DNA of 64,000 bases from Alteromonas macleodii ATCC 27126 (GCF_000172635.2 NC_018632.1:558001-622000); one strand, 5' to 3'. Shown: positions 1 to 10,286, counted from the first letter of the stretch. Numbers and translations: made by a program. The notes: generated by a model from the sequence alone, not told the origin.

Positions 1-1317
1 TACGTCTTGTGGTCGCTATTAAGTTTGGCCGCCGTAGTTATCGTGCTCTTTTCAATACAAAGCAGCGATAGCTTTTTCGATGGTATGGACGGCATGCTGA
101 GAAATACCATGATACGGGCGGCAGAAAGCGCAGAGCTTGATGACAACAAGCATGCTCAAATTCTCGATTTACATGTTTTTGCGAACTACGAGAGTTTGCC
201 TGTCGAAGTGAAGCAGAGCTTTTCCAAAGAGAGCTTTATACCGTTTTCACTTATGAAAGATATCAACAAACCTGATTGGTTTTCCCGTCCTATTTCGGCT
301 CACTTTGCCGTGTTAGTTCCGTTAGAAAATGGAGAATCGCGATACGTTACCCAAGTGTTTGTCGCGCCACCTTCTGACGGCAAAAAACACTTTAGAATAA
401 ACCATGTTATTTACAGCGCCATTGTGGGCGTAGTTGCACTGGTTTCGTTCTTTGTCGCCTTGCTTTTTCTTATGCGCAGCGTGTCTCGCCCCATAGAGTC
501 ATTGCAGAGGTGGGCGGCGTCTTTGGATGAACAAGAGCTCGATAAGCCTATCCCGGAGTTTCGTTATAAGGAACTTAACGCGCTAGCAGGGATGATACAT
601 GGCAGCTTGCAAAACGTGCGCAACACCCTAAATCGAGAACGGGAATTTGTTAACCATGCGAGTCACGAGCTTAGAACGCCGATTGCCGTCATTAGAAGTA
701 GCGCGGCATTACTGCACAGAGTGATCGATAGTGAAAATACTAAAGGCAATAACGCGCTTGCGCGGGTGGATCATGCCTCAAAAACCATGGCAGATTTGAC
801 CGAAACTCTACTTTGGTTAGGAAGAAATGAAGAAGCAGCTTTACCCAAAGAAAAGGTTAATCTTAAAGCAATGATTGAGGCTCTAAGCCAAGATTTAATG
901 TATTTGCTGTCGGGAAAAGACGTGAGTGTGCAGCTGCAATTGAGCGATTGTGAGTTAACGCTGGCGAAAACGGCGAGCGAAATTGTGATAGGAAATGTGA
1001 TTCGAAACGCTTATCAGCACACGCAGCAAGGAAGAGTCACAATAAGTCTTTCTGATGCAACGCTCACCGTGCTCAACGAAGAGGACGGCCTTGAAGAAGA
1101 GGCGCTTAACGAAAAAGGCCAAGCGACTTTATCTGCGCCGACTATCAGTGAGTTAGATGGCGGATTTGGAATAGGGTTAAAACTCATTGATAAGCTTTGT
1201 GCGAAGCTTAAATGGGGTTATGCACATGAGAGGATAACAGCCCGAGGTTCACATGATGACCAAGGTGATGTTTCTCGTATGACAAGAGGGTATAGAGTGG
1301 TGCTTACGGTACGATAA
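1..1317 (+). CDS. Sensor histidine kinase, 5' end outside window
   Basis: This is the C-terminal part of a membrane sensor kinase that autophosphorylates on histidine and passes the phosphate to a response regulator, probably encoded upstream of the window. The frame is open to base 1 and the first possible start (TTG at 7) falls inside a hydrophobic stretch, so the true start is probably outside. Visible order: a first membrane segment, a periplasmic region of about 110 residues, a second membrane segment near residue 140-160, a linker with the R-P-I-E motif, a HisKA phosphoacceptor motif (NHASHELRTP) near residue 220, and a HATPase domain with N-box VIRNAYQHT and G-box GGFGIGLKLI. The ligand cannot be told from sequence. 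A bidirectional-looking terminator follows at 1389. Confidence 0.85.
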   Translation, partial: YVLWSLLSLAAVVIVLFSIQSSDSFFDGMDGMLRNTMIRAAESAELDDNKHAQILDLHVFANYESLPVEVKQSFSKESFIPFSLMKDINKPDWFSRPISAHFAVLVPLENGESRYVTQVFVAPPSDGKKHFRINHVIYSAIVGVVALVSFFVALLFLMRSVSRPIESLQRWAASLDEQELDKPIPEFRYKELNALAGMIHGSLQNVRNTLNREREFVNHASHELRTPIAVIRSSAALLHRVIDSENTKGNNALARVDHASKTMADLTETLLWLGRNEEAALPKEKVNLKAMIEALSQDLMYLLSGKDVSVQLQLSDCELTLAKTASEIVIGNVIRNAYQHTQQGRVTISLSDATLTVLNEEDGLEEEALNEKGQATLSAPTISELDGGFGIGLKLIDKLCAKLKWGYAHERITARGSHDDQGDVSRMTRGYRVVLTVR

Positions 1318-1388
1318 TAGGCGCATATAACTCATCAAAGTGTTTGCACTTTGTCACTTCTAATTCAATTTACCGAAACAAGCCCAAT

Positions 1389-1420
1389 AAAAAACGCCGA
1401 TGCTAACATCGGCGTTTTTT
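1389..1420. terminator. Bidirectional intrinsic terminator
   Basis: A 12-13 bp perfect stem with arms at 1390-1402 and 1407-1419 closes a CTAA loop. It has a run of T on the right and a run of A on the left, so it can end the kinase transcript on the plus strand and the ygiM-like transcript on the minus strand. Confidence 0.85.
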
Positions 1421-1451
1421 CGCTTTTTAGCGTCCAGCTATAAAACCTACA

Positions 1452-2054
1452 CTACATCCACTCGCTACTTCTGCGTTTGCGCTTCGGAAGGTAAGTCAGC
1501 ATTACGCCCAGTAATATACCCACACCGGCTACCATACCACCGCGTGTAAACCAGGTAACCAGCTCATCTTTATTCGCGCTATCTACTTTGGCGGTAAGAC
1601 GAGTTATCTCAGAGGCTTGTTCCTCGCTAGTTGTTGTAAGCTTCGATACCTGCTGACGTGCATCGTTAAGTTGCTGGCGAAGTCTGGCGTTTTCAGACTG
1701 CGCTGTTTGCAGTGCGCTTTGGCTCTCAGCTAGCTTCTCACTTATGATTGGCAATTGCTCGGCTTGCGACATGGTATTGGACACAAAGCGGCTTTCAACC
1801 CAGCCTTCGCGACCTTCATTGTCGGTAATTTGCGTGAATTCAGCATCGTTATCGCGTGCAAGCACAGTAATAGGTGTGCCTGCTTCAATTGAACCTAGAA
1901 TACGGTAGTTACGACCAGGTCCAGTATGCATAAAGATAAACAAGTCATCTCTTATGTAATGCGAAGAAGACGCTTCTAAATCAGCGGTATCTTGTAGCGA
2001 AAATGCTTGAAAAGAGCATGCAATAAGGGCTGCTGCTAACCACTTTCGAATCAT
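1452..2054 (-). CDS. TIGR04211/YgiM-type SH3-domain membrane protein
   Basis: A 200-residue envelope protein. It has a signal peptide (MIRKWLAAALIACSFQAFS), a bacterial SH3 domain with the typical LFIFMHTGPGRNYR start, a coiled coil of about 60 residues (roughly 105-165), then one membrane helix and a short basic cytoplasmic tail (PKRKRRS). This domain order is that of the YgiM/TIGR04211 family. E. coli ygiM is likewise next to ygiF, as here, in divergent orientation. The open frame reaches 2264, but that would add an unrelated N-terminus and overlap ygiF. The start at 2054 gives the signal peptide directly and is preferred. Its exact role is not established; SH3 domains of this kind usually bind peptidoglycan or envelope partners. 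Confidence 0.8.
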   Translation of the reverse strand: MIRKWLAAALIACSFQAFSLQDTADLEASSSHYIRDDLFIFMHTGPGRNYRILGSIEAGTPITVLARDNDAEFTQITDNEGREGWVESRFVSNTMSQAEQLPIISEKLAESQSALQTAQSENARLRQQLNDARQQVSKLTTTSEEQASEITRLTAKVDSANKDELVTWFTRGGMVAGVGILLGVMLTYLPKRKRRSSEWM

Positions 2055-2226
2055 ATGAAGTCCAATTTTAGAATTTAAAACGTGAAGATGGTATTGGTTG
2101 ACCGCGATAAAGGCAAGTTTGTTCCACTTTTGTCTAATTAAAGCATCTTGTTTCATGGCGCCAGCATTGCGAAAAGTAAGCGACAAAGGTAAGGTGTCAG
2201 CATCATAAGCTGTGCCTAGCGCAACC

Positions 2227-3732
2227 ATGTCAGAAATAGAATTAAAATTTGTAACGGGTGACAACGCCCACCATGCGTTTAGTCAACGTGTACTTCCTCT
2301 TTTCGAAAAAAACAGTATTCAGGTTAACTCTCATCGTGAAATGCGCCTTGAGAACGACTATTACGATACAGATAAGCTCGATTTTCAAAACAATAAAATG
2401 GGCTTTCGTGTTCGAGGTAACAATGGTGAATACGAACAGACGCTAAAGACTAACGGCGTGGTCAGCGGTGGTCTGCACAAACGCATGGAATACAATGTGA
2501 GCCTTGATAATTCAAGGCCCGACCTCACGCTATTTGAAGCCAGCGCTTGGCCCCAAGATTGGGACGTGGCGGCAAAAAACACGCGTCTATCTAAACAGTT
2601 TAGCACTCACTTTACTCGCAATGCCTATGTGGTTAGTGTGGGTGAAAGTGTGGTTGAGATTGTGCTGGACTGTGGCGAAGCAAGTACAGAAAAAGCCAGT
2701 TCCCCAATCAACGAAATAGAGCTTGAATTGATGTCAGGTGATATCAACAGTTTGTTTACGTTGGCGGTGCTAATAAACGACAACATGCCGGTACGCCTTA
2801 GTGATGTATCAAAAGCGGCGCAGGGATATCAATTACTTCACGGCTTTAACGCTAAAGTTCGACACCTGCCAGATTTCCTTGCGCTTGAAGACACAACCAC
2901 CACGGAAGAAGCATTTAGCCACGCGGTTCAAACTGCATTGGCGCATTGGCAGCACCACGAGCATGTGTTTTGCGAAAGTGGCTCAATAAAAATGCTGGCT
3001 GAAGTTGCTAAAAGCGTACGTTTGTTACTGCAAAGTGTATCGCTTTACTTGCCGGTTCTGCAGTGCCCTGAGCTACTAGCCCTGCATAAAAAGCTGGTCA
3101 CCCATGCTCAAAAGTGGGGCTGGCAAGACGACTTACAAAGTTTGCGTTACTTGCTCTCTAAAAAGAGCATGTTTAACAAAACTCTCAGCAAACATCCTGC
3201 AGTAGTAAGCTATTTGCAAGGACGACAAACAGGTTTAATGCAGGCTCATGAGCCCGAAAAGCTGTTTTTCGACAACGATGCCACAGACATTAAGCTACAC
3301 GCCATAAGTCTTATTCAGAATAAGCCGTGGCAAAAAGTCGCAACGGGTTTTGATCATCCCGTGCTTGATCATGCAAAAGGCTGGCTGTCGCAAGGTTGGC
3401 AAACTGTGCAGCAAAGCATGCCGCTAAACAAAACCATGGGGCCTGCCAATTACAGCGCTGTAGAAGTGATGCTTAGGCAGACATTATGGAGTGGATTTCT
3501 GCTCGGTGACTTGTTTGTAGAAGAGCGGGGTAATTTTCGCGCGCCGTGGTTAGATTTGCTCACTGGTATTGATGAGCTGAATGCGCTGCTTATGTTAAAG
3601 CAGTCAATAGACGACGCCGAAGTAGACTCCCATGACGAAGTGCGTAAATGGACAGCAGAGAAACTCAGCACGCTTATTCGAATTATGGAACGAACTCGCA
3701 CAGTGGCTATGCAACGTGACGTTTACTGGTAA
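2227..3732 (+). CDS. ygiF: CYTH-CHAD inorganic triphosphatase YgiF
   Basis: A 501-residue protein with an N-terminal CYTH domain opening with the metal-binding E-x-E-x-K motif (SEIELKF) and acidic/basic tunnel residues over the first 200 residues, followed by a helical CHAD domain (about 230-490). E. coli YgiF hydrolyses inorganic triphosphate. CHAD domains bind polyphosphate in other systems, so a polyphosphate link is plausible but inferred. ATG at 2227 was chosen over the GTG at 2212 because it puts the CYTH motif at the very N-terminus. It is divergent from the ygiM-like gene, with 172 bases between starts. Confidence 0.88.
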   Translation: MSEIELKFVTGDNAHHAFSQRVLPLFEKNSIQVNSHREMRLENDYYDTDKLDFQNNKMGFRVRGNNGEYEQTLKTNGVVSGGLHKRMEYNVSLDNSRPDLTLFEASAWPQDWDVAAKNTRLSKQFSTHFTRNAYVVSVGESVVEIVLDCGEASTEKASSPINEIELELMSGDINSLFTLAVLINDNMPVRLSDVSKAAQGYQLLHGFNAKVRHLPDFLALEDTTTTEEAFSHAVQTALAHWQHHEHVFCESGSIKMLAEVAKSVRLLLQSVSLYLPVLQCPELLALHKKLVTHAQKWGWQDDLQSLRYLLSKKSMFNKTLSKHPAVVSYLQGRQTGLMQAHEPEKLFFDNDATDIKLHAISLIQNKPWQKVATGFDHPVLDHAKGWLSQGWQTVQQSMPLNKTMGPANYSAVEVMLRQTLWSGFLLGDLFVEERGNFRAPWLDLLTGIDELNALLMLKQSIDDAEVDSHDEVRKWTAEKLSTLIRIMERTRTVAMQRDVYW

Positions 3733-3808
3733 TTGTTTTCTATGCATATGTGGTTACTGTAAACATGCACGGTAAAGGCAACTCGAATCTCAAGGATGGA
3801 GGGCGCTG

Positions 3809-4886
3809 ATGACCTCAGCCATAAATGACTATTTCCTTTACGCACTGCTTGGCATTTATGCCATTGGCTTTGTGCGTCTGTTCGTTCAAAAAGTCAATTT
3901 ACGCAGTGGACGCTGGCTAACGGCAGCGTTTTTGTGCTGGCCTGTATTTATGCTGGATGAGTGGCTTCGTATGGCAAATGCCACAGGACTGGCTAGTATT
4001 TACGGGTTATCAGAAGTATTTGCTGTTATCGCGATTACGTGTTGTTACCGCGCAATAAAACCCATGCTGTTAGCTTATCCTACGGCACGAAAGCGGTTGT
4101 GGTGGCCGGTAGTAGTGACCGGCGTTTTTCAGTGCGCCATTCTCCTGATACCCGTAGACGATAAGCAGCTATGGCTCTCCTCGTCACCTCATGGGCAGCC
4201 TCTGCTATTGTGGCCTGCCTATATTGCATCACTGTTAACGGGGTTTAGCGTGTTGCTCATAGGTATTCTTATTACCGAGCATATTCAAATGTACCATAGG
4301 CACTTACCAGAGCAGGCAGTGGATATAAAAAACCTGAAAATGCCTAGGCTTGCCGGAGTAATGGGGAGCTTGGTTGGCGTAGCGTTTATGAGTATTTTAC
4401 TTGTGACGGCCGCAACATTCGGCTTCTTCCCTGTTCCTTTTTGGGAAGGGTTTCATCATCTGATGATTGGAACGGCAATTCTAGTTGTACTGTTTTCACT
4501 AACCTTTATACGACGGACGTCTCCATCGCCGCTCGATTACGAACGCTTAGATGAAGGCAAGGCAACGCCTTATGAAATTAGCAGTATTATTTCTAAAGCA
4601 GAACGCTACACCATAGAATCAAAGGCGTACAAGGTTCGCTTCCTTACCCTCAGTGAGTTTTGTAAAGGGGCAGATATCGACCCCACCTCGCGCATTGGCC
4701 TTGCAACTTACTGAAAAGAAAAACTTTAGACGTTTCATTTTCCACTACCGCTTAGAGTACGCAAAGAATGTTCTGCTGCGCAGCGACGCTAAACTTGAAG
4801 CCGTGGCAAAACGCATGGGGATAAATTCAGAAAAGTTCTTGAGTGAGTATTTGGTTAAACACCTAAACTCCACGCCGCTAAGATAA
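3809..4886 (+). pseudogene. Membrane-anchored AraC-type regulator, +1 frameshift
   Basis: The first frame (3809-4714) encodes about seven hydrophobic helices and a cytoplasmic linker, then ends after out-of-frame residues. The reading continues in the next frame to 4886 with a clear AraC-type helix-turn-helix: PRALALQLTEKKNFRRFI, EYAKNVLLRSD, VAKRMGINSEKFL. Removing one C from the CCCC run at 4681-4684 joins the frames as ..ADIDPPRALALQL.., restoring a protein of about 358 residues. AraC-family proteins with an integral-membrane N-terminus are a known architecture. Either the gene is inactive, the assembly has a homopolymer error, or the ribosome slips +1 at CCC-A. The good SD (GGAGG) before 3809 and the absence of other lesions argue for recent damage or an error. 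Confidence 0.82.
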
Positions 4887-4917
4887 CAAGAGTATTGTGC
4901 TAGACGTTGAGTTTGCG

Positions 4918-5595
4918 TTAGCCACCAAATGCATTTATCAATATTTGATGGGTGAAGGTTTTACGTAAATAAAAGCCGCGAGGGCGGGTTTTAATACGCT
5001 GACCTTCTGGCCCCAGCGCGTCGGTGAGCACTTTCCCGTTTGCCGCCTTAGGACGAATATGTAAGGCCTCGCCTTGACGAGAGGTGATCGACTCAACCTG
5101 TCCAGTCGCAATTTGCTCGACCAGTTCCTCCCAATCGTGTCTCAATACCGCATCTTCGTGTTCATTCGGTCGCCAGTAAAAGCCTGTTGCTACCCGCCTA
5201 TGGGCCAGCGGAATAGCTCTGTCACCTTCAATAGGTAGCCACAATACCTGCTGTAGTTTGTTTCGCACGTTAGACGTTTCCCATGTAATGCCGGGCGCCA
5301 TCAAAAGCGGGGCAAAACAGACGTAGGTGGTTTCTAAAGGCGAAAAATGGGCGTCGATGGGAATGGTTTTAAGTTCGATGCCAAGTTCAGGAAAGTCCTG
5401 TTGAGGCTTCGAACCTGCACTCGCGCCCAGCCACTTCTCTATCAGCATGCCTGGCCACCCCTTATGACGTTGTAAATTGGCCGGAATGGCTACATTTGCC
5501 ATATCCGCAAGCTCTCCAAGCGTCAAGCCTGCTATCGCATGACAACGGGCTAAAAGGCTATCTGGAGATGACGGGGGAGACGCTGGTGGCTGCAT
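4918..5595 (-). CDS. mutH: DNA mismatch repair endonuclease MutH
   Basis: MutH is the methyl-directed mismatch repair nuclease that nicks the unmethylated strand at hemimethylated GATC after activation by MutS and MutL. The 225-residue protein aligns by eye with E. coli MutH along its length (TLGELADMA, KGWPGMLIEKWLGASAGSKP, RPKAANGKVLTDALG, PRGFYLRKTFT). The nuclease residues are visible as D67, E74 and K76 in DFPELGIELK. The frame stays open to 5805, but the extra 70 residues have no family counterpart and would overlap rppH; ATG at 5595 matches the family N-terminus. Its presence implies Dam methylation in this organism. Confidence 0.95.
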   Translation of the reverse strand: MQPPASPPSSPDSLLARCHAIAGLTLGELADMANVAIPANLQRHKGWPGMLIEKWLGASAGSKPQQDFPELGIELKTIPIDAHFSPLETTYVCFAPLLMAPGITWETSNVRNKLQQVLWLPIEGDRAIPLAHRRVATGFYWRPNEHEDAVLRHDWEELVEQIATGQVESITSRQGEALHIRPKAANGKVLTDALGPEGQRIKTRPRGFYLRKTFTHQILINAFGG

Positions 5596-5708
5596 AAATA
5601 TGGCTAATTTCCTGTTTGAAAAGCGGGTACGAATATTAAGACTATGATTGGAGCATAGTTTGTGGAAGAATGAAAACATATAACAGTATAGTGTGCCCGG
5701 GAGTCTAT

Positions 5709-6251
5709 GTGATAGATGCCGATGGATTCCGTGCGAATGTGGGCATAGTGATTTGCAACAAAATGGGTCAAGTATTTTGGGCAAGACGTTATGGTCAACA
5801 TTCATGGCAGTTCCCTCAAGGCGGAATTGATGAAGGGGAATCTGCTGAACAAGCTATGTACCGCGAGCTTCACGAAGAAGTAGGGCTGACACCGAAAGAT
5901 GTCACTATTTTAAGTGTTACCCGTAACTGGCTTAGATATAAGCTGCCGAAGCGATTAATTCGACAAGGCAGTAACCCTGTTTGTATAGGGCAAAAACAAA
6001 AATGGTTCTTGTTGCAGCTCGATTGTAACGAGCGAGACGTTAATGTACTTAAAACAGGTCATCCTGAATTCGATGACTGGAGGTGGGTAAGTTACTGGTA
6101 TCCAATAAGAAACGTTGTATCGTTTAAGCGCGATGTATACAGACGAGTAATGAAAGAGTTCTCGCCTGTAGTTATGTCTGCGCAGCATCGGCCTCAACAG
6201 CGCCAAAACGCAGCGCCACATAAACGTGGCAAGAAACGCAGGCGTGGATAA
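5709..6251 (+). CDS. rppH: RNA pyrophosphohydrolase RppH
   Basis: RppH removes pyrophosphate from mRNA 5' ends and so starts RNase E-dependent decay. The Nudix box ([23 protein letters not shown], 23 residues from G38) carries the metal ligands E53, E56 and E57 in the same numbering as E. coli. It is followed by the conserved [14 protein letters not shown] and [15 protein letters not shown] blocks. GTG at 5709 was chosen because it gives the family N-terminus ([15 protein letters not shown]) and has GGGAG seven bases upstream; an ATG at 5670 would add 13 residues. The C-terminal 20 residues are very rich in Arg and Lys. It is divergent from mutH and precedes ptsP, as in E. coli. Confidence 0.95.
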   Translation: MIDADGFRANVGIVICNKMGQVFWARRYGQHSWQFPQGGIDEGESAEQAMYRELHEEVGLTPKDVTILSVTRNWLRYKLPKRLIRQGSNPVCIGQKQKWFLLQLDCNERDVNVLKTGHPEFDDWRWVSYWYPIRNVVSFKRDVYRRVMKEFSPVVMSAQHRPQQRQNAAPHKRGKKRRRG

Positions 6252-6359
6252 GCGTATGCGAAGTTCAGGTACGCAAGACAGAGGTGTGCGGAGTAAGCAG
6301 CGAGTAAACTGCGAGTAAAAAAGGAAAAACCGGTGAGCCCTCAGAGCCAGCAAGGAACA

Positions 6360-8651
6360 ATGTTAACCACGTTAAAGCGTATCGTGCAGGAAATGAATCA
6401 AATTCCTGCTCTCGATACGGCGTTGTTTAGGCTAGCCTCACGGGTTAAACAGACCCTAGATGTCGATTCATGCTCTATTTACCTTGCCGATTACGACACC
6501 CAAGAATTTATCCTTAAAGCCACTGACGGACTACATCCCGATGCAGTCGAGCAGGTACGCATTGGATTCTCAGAAGGGCTTATCGGGCTGGTAGGTCAGC
6601 GGGAAGAGCCTCTTAATATCGTTAATGCTCATAGCCATCCTCGATTCAAACATTACCCCGAAGTTCAGGAAGAAAACTATAACGCCTTTTTAGGTACGCC
6701 TATTATCAACCAACGGCGTGTGCTTGGTGTTATTACCCTTCAGCAATCACAAATGCGCCGCTTCAGTGAAGACGAAGAAGCATTTTTAGTCACCCTTGCT
6801 GCGCAGCTCGCGTTAGAAATAACCAATGCTGATATTCGCGGGGCTTTGACGCTGTCAAATTCGAACGACAATACTGCGCGGCAAAAAAATGTGCGTGGTA
6901 TTGCGGGTTCTCCAGGCCTTGCTATTGGCAAGGGAGTGTCTCCAGACAAATCTATTAACCTTAAAAACTGGATCGTAAAGCGCACGCAATCTCCTCAAGA
7001 TCAAATTCAACTCTATCGCAAAGGGGTTGAAGTTACGCGAGGTCATGTCGATGCGTTATCGAAGCGGTTAGATGACGGCATCCCCGACGATGTTAAGTCC
7101 ATTTTTCAGCTGTATCATCATCTGCTAGATGCCAACAGCCTTGGGCGGGAAGTAGAAGAAAAAATTCGCCAAGGTTGGGATGCGGCGTCTTCATTAAAAA
7201 TGGTTGTAGAAAGCTATGCCGCACGCTTTCAGGCAATGGACGACCCTTACATGCAAGAGCGTGCCATTGATATTGTCGATTTATCCGACCGTATTCTTGC
7301 TAACATTTTGTATGAAGCGAATGGCAAAAAGGTTACTGAAAAAACGATAACCGAAGCCAGTATTCTCGTAGCTGATGAAGTGTCAGCGCCTATGCTTGCC
7401 GAATTTCCAAGAGGTAAGCTAAAAGGCATTATTTCTATTCGCGGTTCAAATAACTCACACGCGGCAATATTGGCTAGAGCCATGGGCGTGCCTGCAGTGA
7501 TGGGCTGTCAAAACGTTACGCCAGCACTACTCGAAGACAAAGAGATTTTGCTTGATGGGTATTCAGGCGAGGTCATTGTATCGCCTGAACGTAACATCAA
7601 GTCTGAATTTATACAGCTCATTGAAGAAGAGTCGGCCATCGCAGAGAAAATTGACGCCGAGGCTGATAAACCTTGCGAAAGTGTTGATGGCTGTAGAATG
7701 TCTCTTTATATCAATGCTGGCCTTTCAGCTGAAGTCGAGCTAAACGCTGAACAAATTGGCGCGGGTGTGGGGCTTTATCGCACCGAGATCCCCTTTATGT
7801 TACGCGAGCGTTTTCCTTCAGAACAAGAGCAAGTAAAGCTGTACCGCCAGGTGCTTGAGGCCGCGCCTTCATTGCCTATCACTATGCGTACTCTCGACGT
7901 AGGAGGCGATAAGCCACTACCGTACTTCCCCATTAATGAAGAAAACCCATTTTTGGGGTGGCGAGGCATCCGCCTAACCCTTGATCATCCAGAAATTTTC
8001 TTGGTTCAGGTTCGCGCCATGCTGCGTGCAAGTGTAGGCCTAAGCAATTTGCAAATTATGCTGCCAATGATCTCCACCGTATCTGAAGTGCAGGAGTCTA
8101 AGCGACTAATTAATCAGGCATATTATGAAATTTGTGATGAGATTGCAGAGTCAGGACAAACGTTAACCAAGCCTAAGTTAGGTATTATGCTAGAAGTCCC
8201 GTCGGTACTTTATCAGCTACCTCAATTAGCAAAGCACGTGGATTTCTTTTCGGTAGGCAGTAACGACCTGACCCAATATCTGCTCGCGGTGGATAGAAAC
8301 AATACGCGGGTGGCAGGGCTCTACAATAGCTATCATCCTGCGGTATTAGGGGCGCTTTACGACGTGGTTCAAAAAGCCAATCAAAATCAAGTGCCCGTAA
8401 CTATCTGCGGTGAAATTGCAGGTGAGCCAGCTGGAGCATTACTGCTAATGGGAATGGGTTATCGCCGCCTAAGTATGAACGGCTTTAACTTAAGAAAAAT
8501 AAACTGGCTTATTAGAAAAGTCACGCTGGATGAATGTAAGCAGTTACTGTCATTGGCGCTCACCTCTGTTAGCCAAGAAGAAGTTTTTGTGCACTTGAAT
8601 CAATATCTTGAAACCAAGGGCCTGGGAGGCCTTATCCGAGCAGGTGCTTAA
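6360..8651 (+). CDS. ptsP: PEP-protein phosphotransferase PtsP (EI-Ntr)
   Basis: PtsP is enzyme I of the nitrogen phosphotransferase system; it takes phosphate from phosphoenolpyruvate and passes it to NPr and EIIA-Ntr. Order in the 763 residues: a GAF domain (about 1-165), the PEP-utilising N-terminal domain, the mobile domain with the phosphohistidine motif (GSNNSHAAILARAMGVPAVMG), and the PEP-binding TIM barrel with TLDVGGDKPLPYF, GSNDLTQYLLAVDR and the catalytic-cysteine motif TICGEIAGEP. ATG at 6360 matches the E. coli start (MLTTLK versus MLTRLR); a GTG at 6333 with AAGGA seven bases upstream is a credible alternative adding nine residues. TauE follows three bases after the stop, suggesting one transcript. 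Confidence 0.95.
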   Translation: MLTTLKRIVQEMNQIPALDTALFRLASRVKQTLDVDSCSIYLADYDTQEFILKATDGLHPDAVEQVRIGFSEGLIGLVGQREEPLNIVNAHSHPRFKHYPEVQEENYNAFLGTPIINQRRVLGVITLQQSQMRRFSEDEEAFLVTLAAQLALEITNADIRGALTLSNSNDNTARQKNVRGIAGSPGLAIGKGVSPDKSINLKNWIVKRTQSPQDQIQLYRKGVEVTRGHVDALSKRLDDGIPDDVKSIFQLYHHLLDANSLGREVEEKIRQGWDAASSLKMVVESYAARFQAMDDPYMQERAIDIVDLSDRILANILYEANGKKVTEKTITEASILVADEVSAPMLAEFPRGKLKGIISIRGSNNSHAAILARAMGVPAVMGCQNVTPALLEDKEILLDGYSGEVIVSPERNIKSEFIQLIEEESAIAEKIDAEADKPCESVDGCRMSLYINAGLSAEVELNAEQIGAGVGLYRTEIPFMLRERFPSEQEQVKLYRQVLEAAPSLPITMRTLDVGGDKPLPYFPINEENPFLGWRGIRLTLDHPEIFLVQVRAMLRASVGLSNLQIMLPMISTVSEVQESKRLINQAYYEICDEIAESGQTLTKPKLGIMLEVPSVLYQLPQLAKHVDFFSVGSNDLTQYLLAVDRNNTRVAGLYNSYHPAVLGALYDVVQKANQNQVPVTICGEIAGEPAGALLLMGMGYRRLSMNGFNLRKINWLIRKVTLDECKQLLSLALTSVSQEEVFVHLNQYLETKGLGGLIRAGA

Positions 8652-8654
8652 GGA

Positions 8655-9461
8655 ATGGAACCATTAGTTGTAATAGTTCTCAGCTGCCTTATTTTAGGTT
8701 CTGTGGTAGGTGTTCTGGCGGGTATGCTGGGCATTGGCGGTGGGCTTATCATCGTTCCTGTGTTGTCGTATTTGCTTATACATTTTATGGGAATGACCAC
8801 TGAAACCGTAATGCCAGTCGCTATCGCTACCTCATTATCTACCATCATCTTCACAGGAATGTCGTCGGCCTTCGCGCATTACAAGCTGGGTAATATTCAA
8901 AGGCATGTTGTACTTTACACAGGCTTAGGTATTGCTTTTGGCGCATTTGCCGGAGCACAGATAGCAAGCCATATTTCGGGTGAACTGCTTAAAGATGTGT
9001 TTGCGGTGCTGGTTATTTTGATTGCGATGCAGATGATATTTGGTAAGCAAAAAGCCTCAGAAAATGACGCATCAAAAGGTACGCTTGCGACTGTTGGTGG
9101 TGGAGCTGGCTTACTAAGTGCACTTATGGGGATTGGTGGCGGTGCATTATTGGTACCTGCGCTGGTATGGTTTCGTGTTAATGTACGGGCGGCAATTGGC
9201 TGTGCAGCCTTTTGCGGACTTATTATTGCCGTTTTTGGTACCACGAGTTTTATCGTGGCCGGTTACAATGCGATAGATGTACCAGAACATAGTTTAGGTT
9301 ATGTGTATTTACCTGCAACAGCTGGTATCGTTGCCACCTCTATGTTTACCGCAAACATAGGTGCAAAGCTTGGGCAGCGAGTAAATGTTCGTGTGTTAAA
9401 AGCGATGTTGGCGTGCTTACTCGTGTTGGTGAGCATTAGAATGATTTTAGGAATTGAATAA
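8655..9461 (+). CDS. TauE/SafE-family membrane exporter
   Basis: A 268-residue integral membrane protein with about eight hydrophobic helices. It has two internal repeats, each beginning with a glycine-rich motif ([15 protein letters not shown] near residue 25, [15 protein letters not shown] near residue 155), which is the hallmark of the TauE/SafE family of putative sulfite or organosulfonate exporters. The substrate cannot be told from sequence. It lies between ptsP and lgt with gaps of 3 and 4 bases, so it is probably cotranscribed with them. E. coli lacks a gene at this position, so this is a lineage-specific insertion in a conserved block. Confidence 0.85.
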   Translation: MEPLVVIVLSCLILGSVVGVLAGMLGIGGGLIIVPVLSYLLIHFMGMTTETVMPVAIATSLSTIIFTGMSSAFAHYKLGNIQRHVVLYTGLGIAFGAFAGAQIASHISGELLKDVFAVLVILIAMQMIFGKQKASENDASKGTLATVGGGAGLLSALMGIGGGALLVPALVWFRVNVRAAIGCAAFCGLIIAVFGTTSFIVAGYNAIDVPEHSLGYVYLPATAGIVATSMFTANIGAKLGQRVNVRVLKAMLACLLVLVSIRMILGIE

Positions 9462-9465
9462 AGTA

Positions 9466-10278
9466 ATGGAACAGAGCAGTTATCTGGTATTTCCCAGTAT
9501 CGACCCCGTTATCTTCAGTGTCGGTCCGTTAAGTGTCCGCTGGTACGGCCTTATGTATTTGGTGGGCTTTATCGCCGCTTACCTATTGGCACAAAAGCGT
9601 CTTTCACAAACCAACTGGAGCCGTGAGCAATTAAGCGACCTGCTTTTCTGGAGCTTCGTTGGCGTAATATTAGGCGGTCGAATAGGCTATGTGCTTTTCT
9701 ACCAGTTTGGCATGTTTCTCGACGATCCCTTGTACTTATTCAAAATTTGGGCTGGTGGAATGTCCTTCCACGGCGGGCTTTTAGGGGTGCTAACAGCCTT
9801 ATTCTGGCGCGCCAAGTGTATGAACACGACCTTCCTTCGACTAGGCGACTTTGTTGCCCCGTTAGTACCCATCGGCTTGGGTGCCGGACGCATAGGTAAC
9901 TTCTTAAACGCTGAACTTTGGGGGCGTAGCACCGATGTGCCTTGGGCGGTCATTTTCCCCAACGCGGGTCATGTTCCTCGGCACCCGTCCCAATTGTACG
10001 AGTTTGCGCTTGAAGGCGTACTACTCTTTATTATCCTATGGCTATATTCTGCCAAAAAGCGTCCAGTAGGGGCGGTCAGCGGCTTGTTCTTACTTGGTTA
10101 CGGCACCTTCCGATTTATCGTTGAATACTTCAGAGAACCCGACGCACATATTGGCTTATATCAAATGGGACTAAGCCAAGGGCAACTTCTTTGTTTACCT
10201 ATGATAGCTTTAGGAATAGGATTAATAGTCCGTGCTTACATGCGCGGAAAAGACCATGTTGAACAGCAAAAAATATAA
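9466..10278 (+). CDS. lgt: Prolipoprotein diacylglyceryl transferase Lgt
   Basis: Lgt transfers diacylglycerol from phosphatidylglycerol to the lipobox cysteine of prolipoproteins in the inner membrane. The 270-residue protein has seven membrane helices. Its key residues are in place: H102 in [11 protein letters not shown] and R142/N145 in the Lgt signature [16 protein letters not shown], plus HPSQLYE and [15 protein letters not shown] at 9466 was chosen over an upstream TTG at 9454 that would overlap the TauE gene. The partner thyA follows after eight bases, as in most gammaproteobacteria. One client is in this window: the TPR lipoprotein at 36166. Confidence 0.97.
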   Translation: MEQSSYLVFPSIDPVIFSVGPLSVRWYGLMYLVGFIAAYLLAQKRLSQTNWSREQLSDLLFWSFVGVILGGRIGYVLFYQFGMFLDDPLYLFKIWAGGMSFHGGLLGVLTALFWRAKCMNTTFLRLGDFVAPLVPIGLGAGRIGNFLNAELWGRSTDVPWAVIFPNAGHVPRHPSQLYEFALEGVLLFIILWLYSAKKRPVGAVSGLFLLGYGTFRFIVEYFREPDAHIGLYQMGLSQGQLLCLPMIALGIGLIVRAYMRGKDHVEQQKI

Positions 10279-10286
10279 GAATAACG

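Noticed and set aside
2385..2606. Minus-strand frame inside ygiF, and similar frames inside many genes
   Set aside because: These lie entirely within well-supported genes, lack SD sites, and read as low-quality translations.
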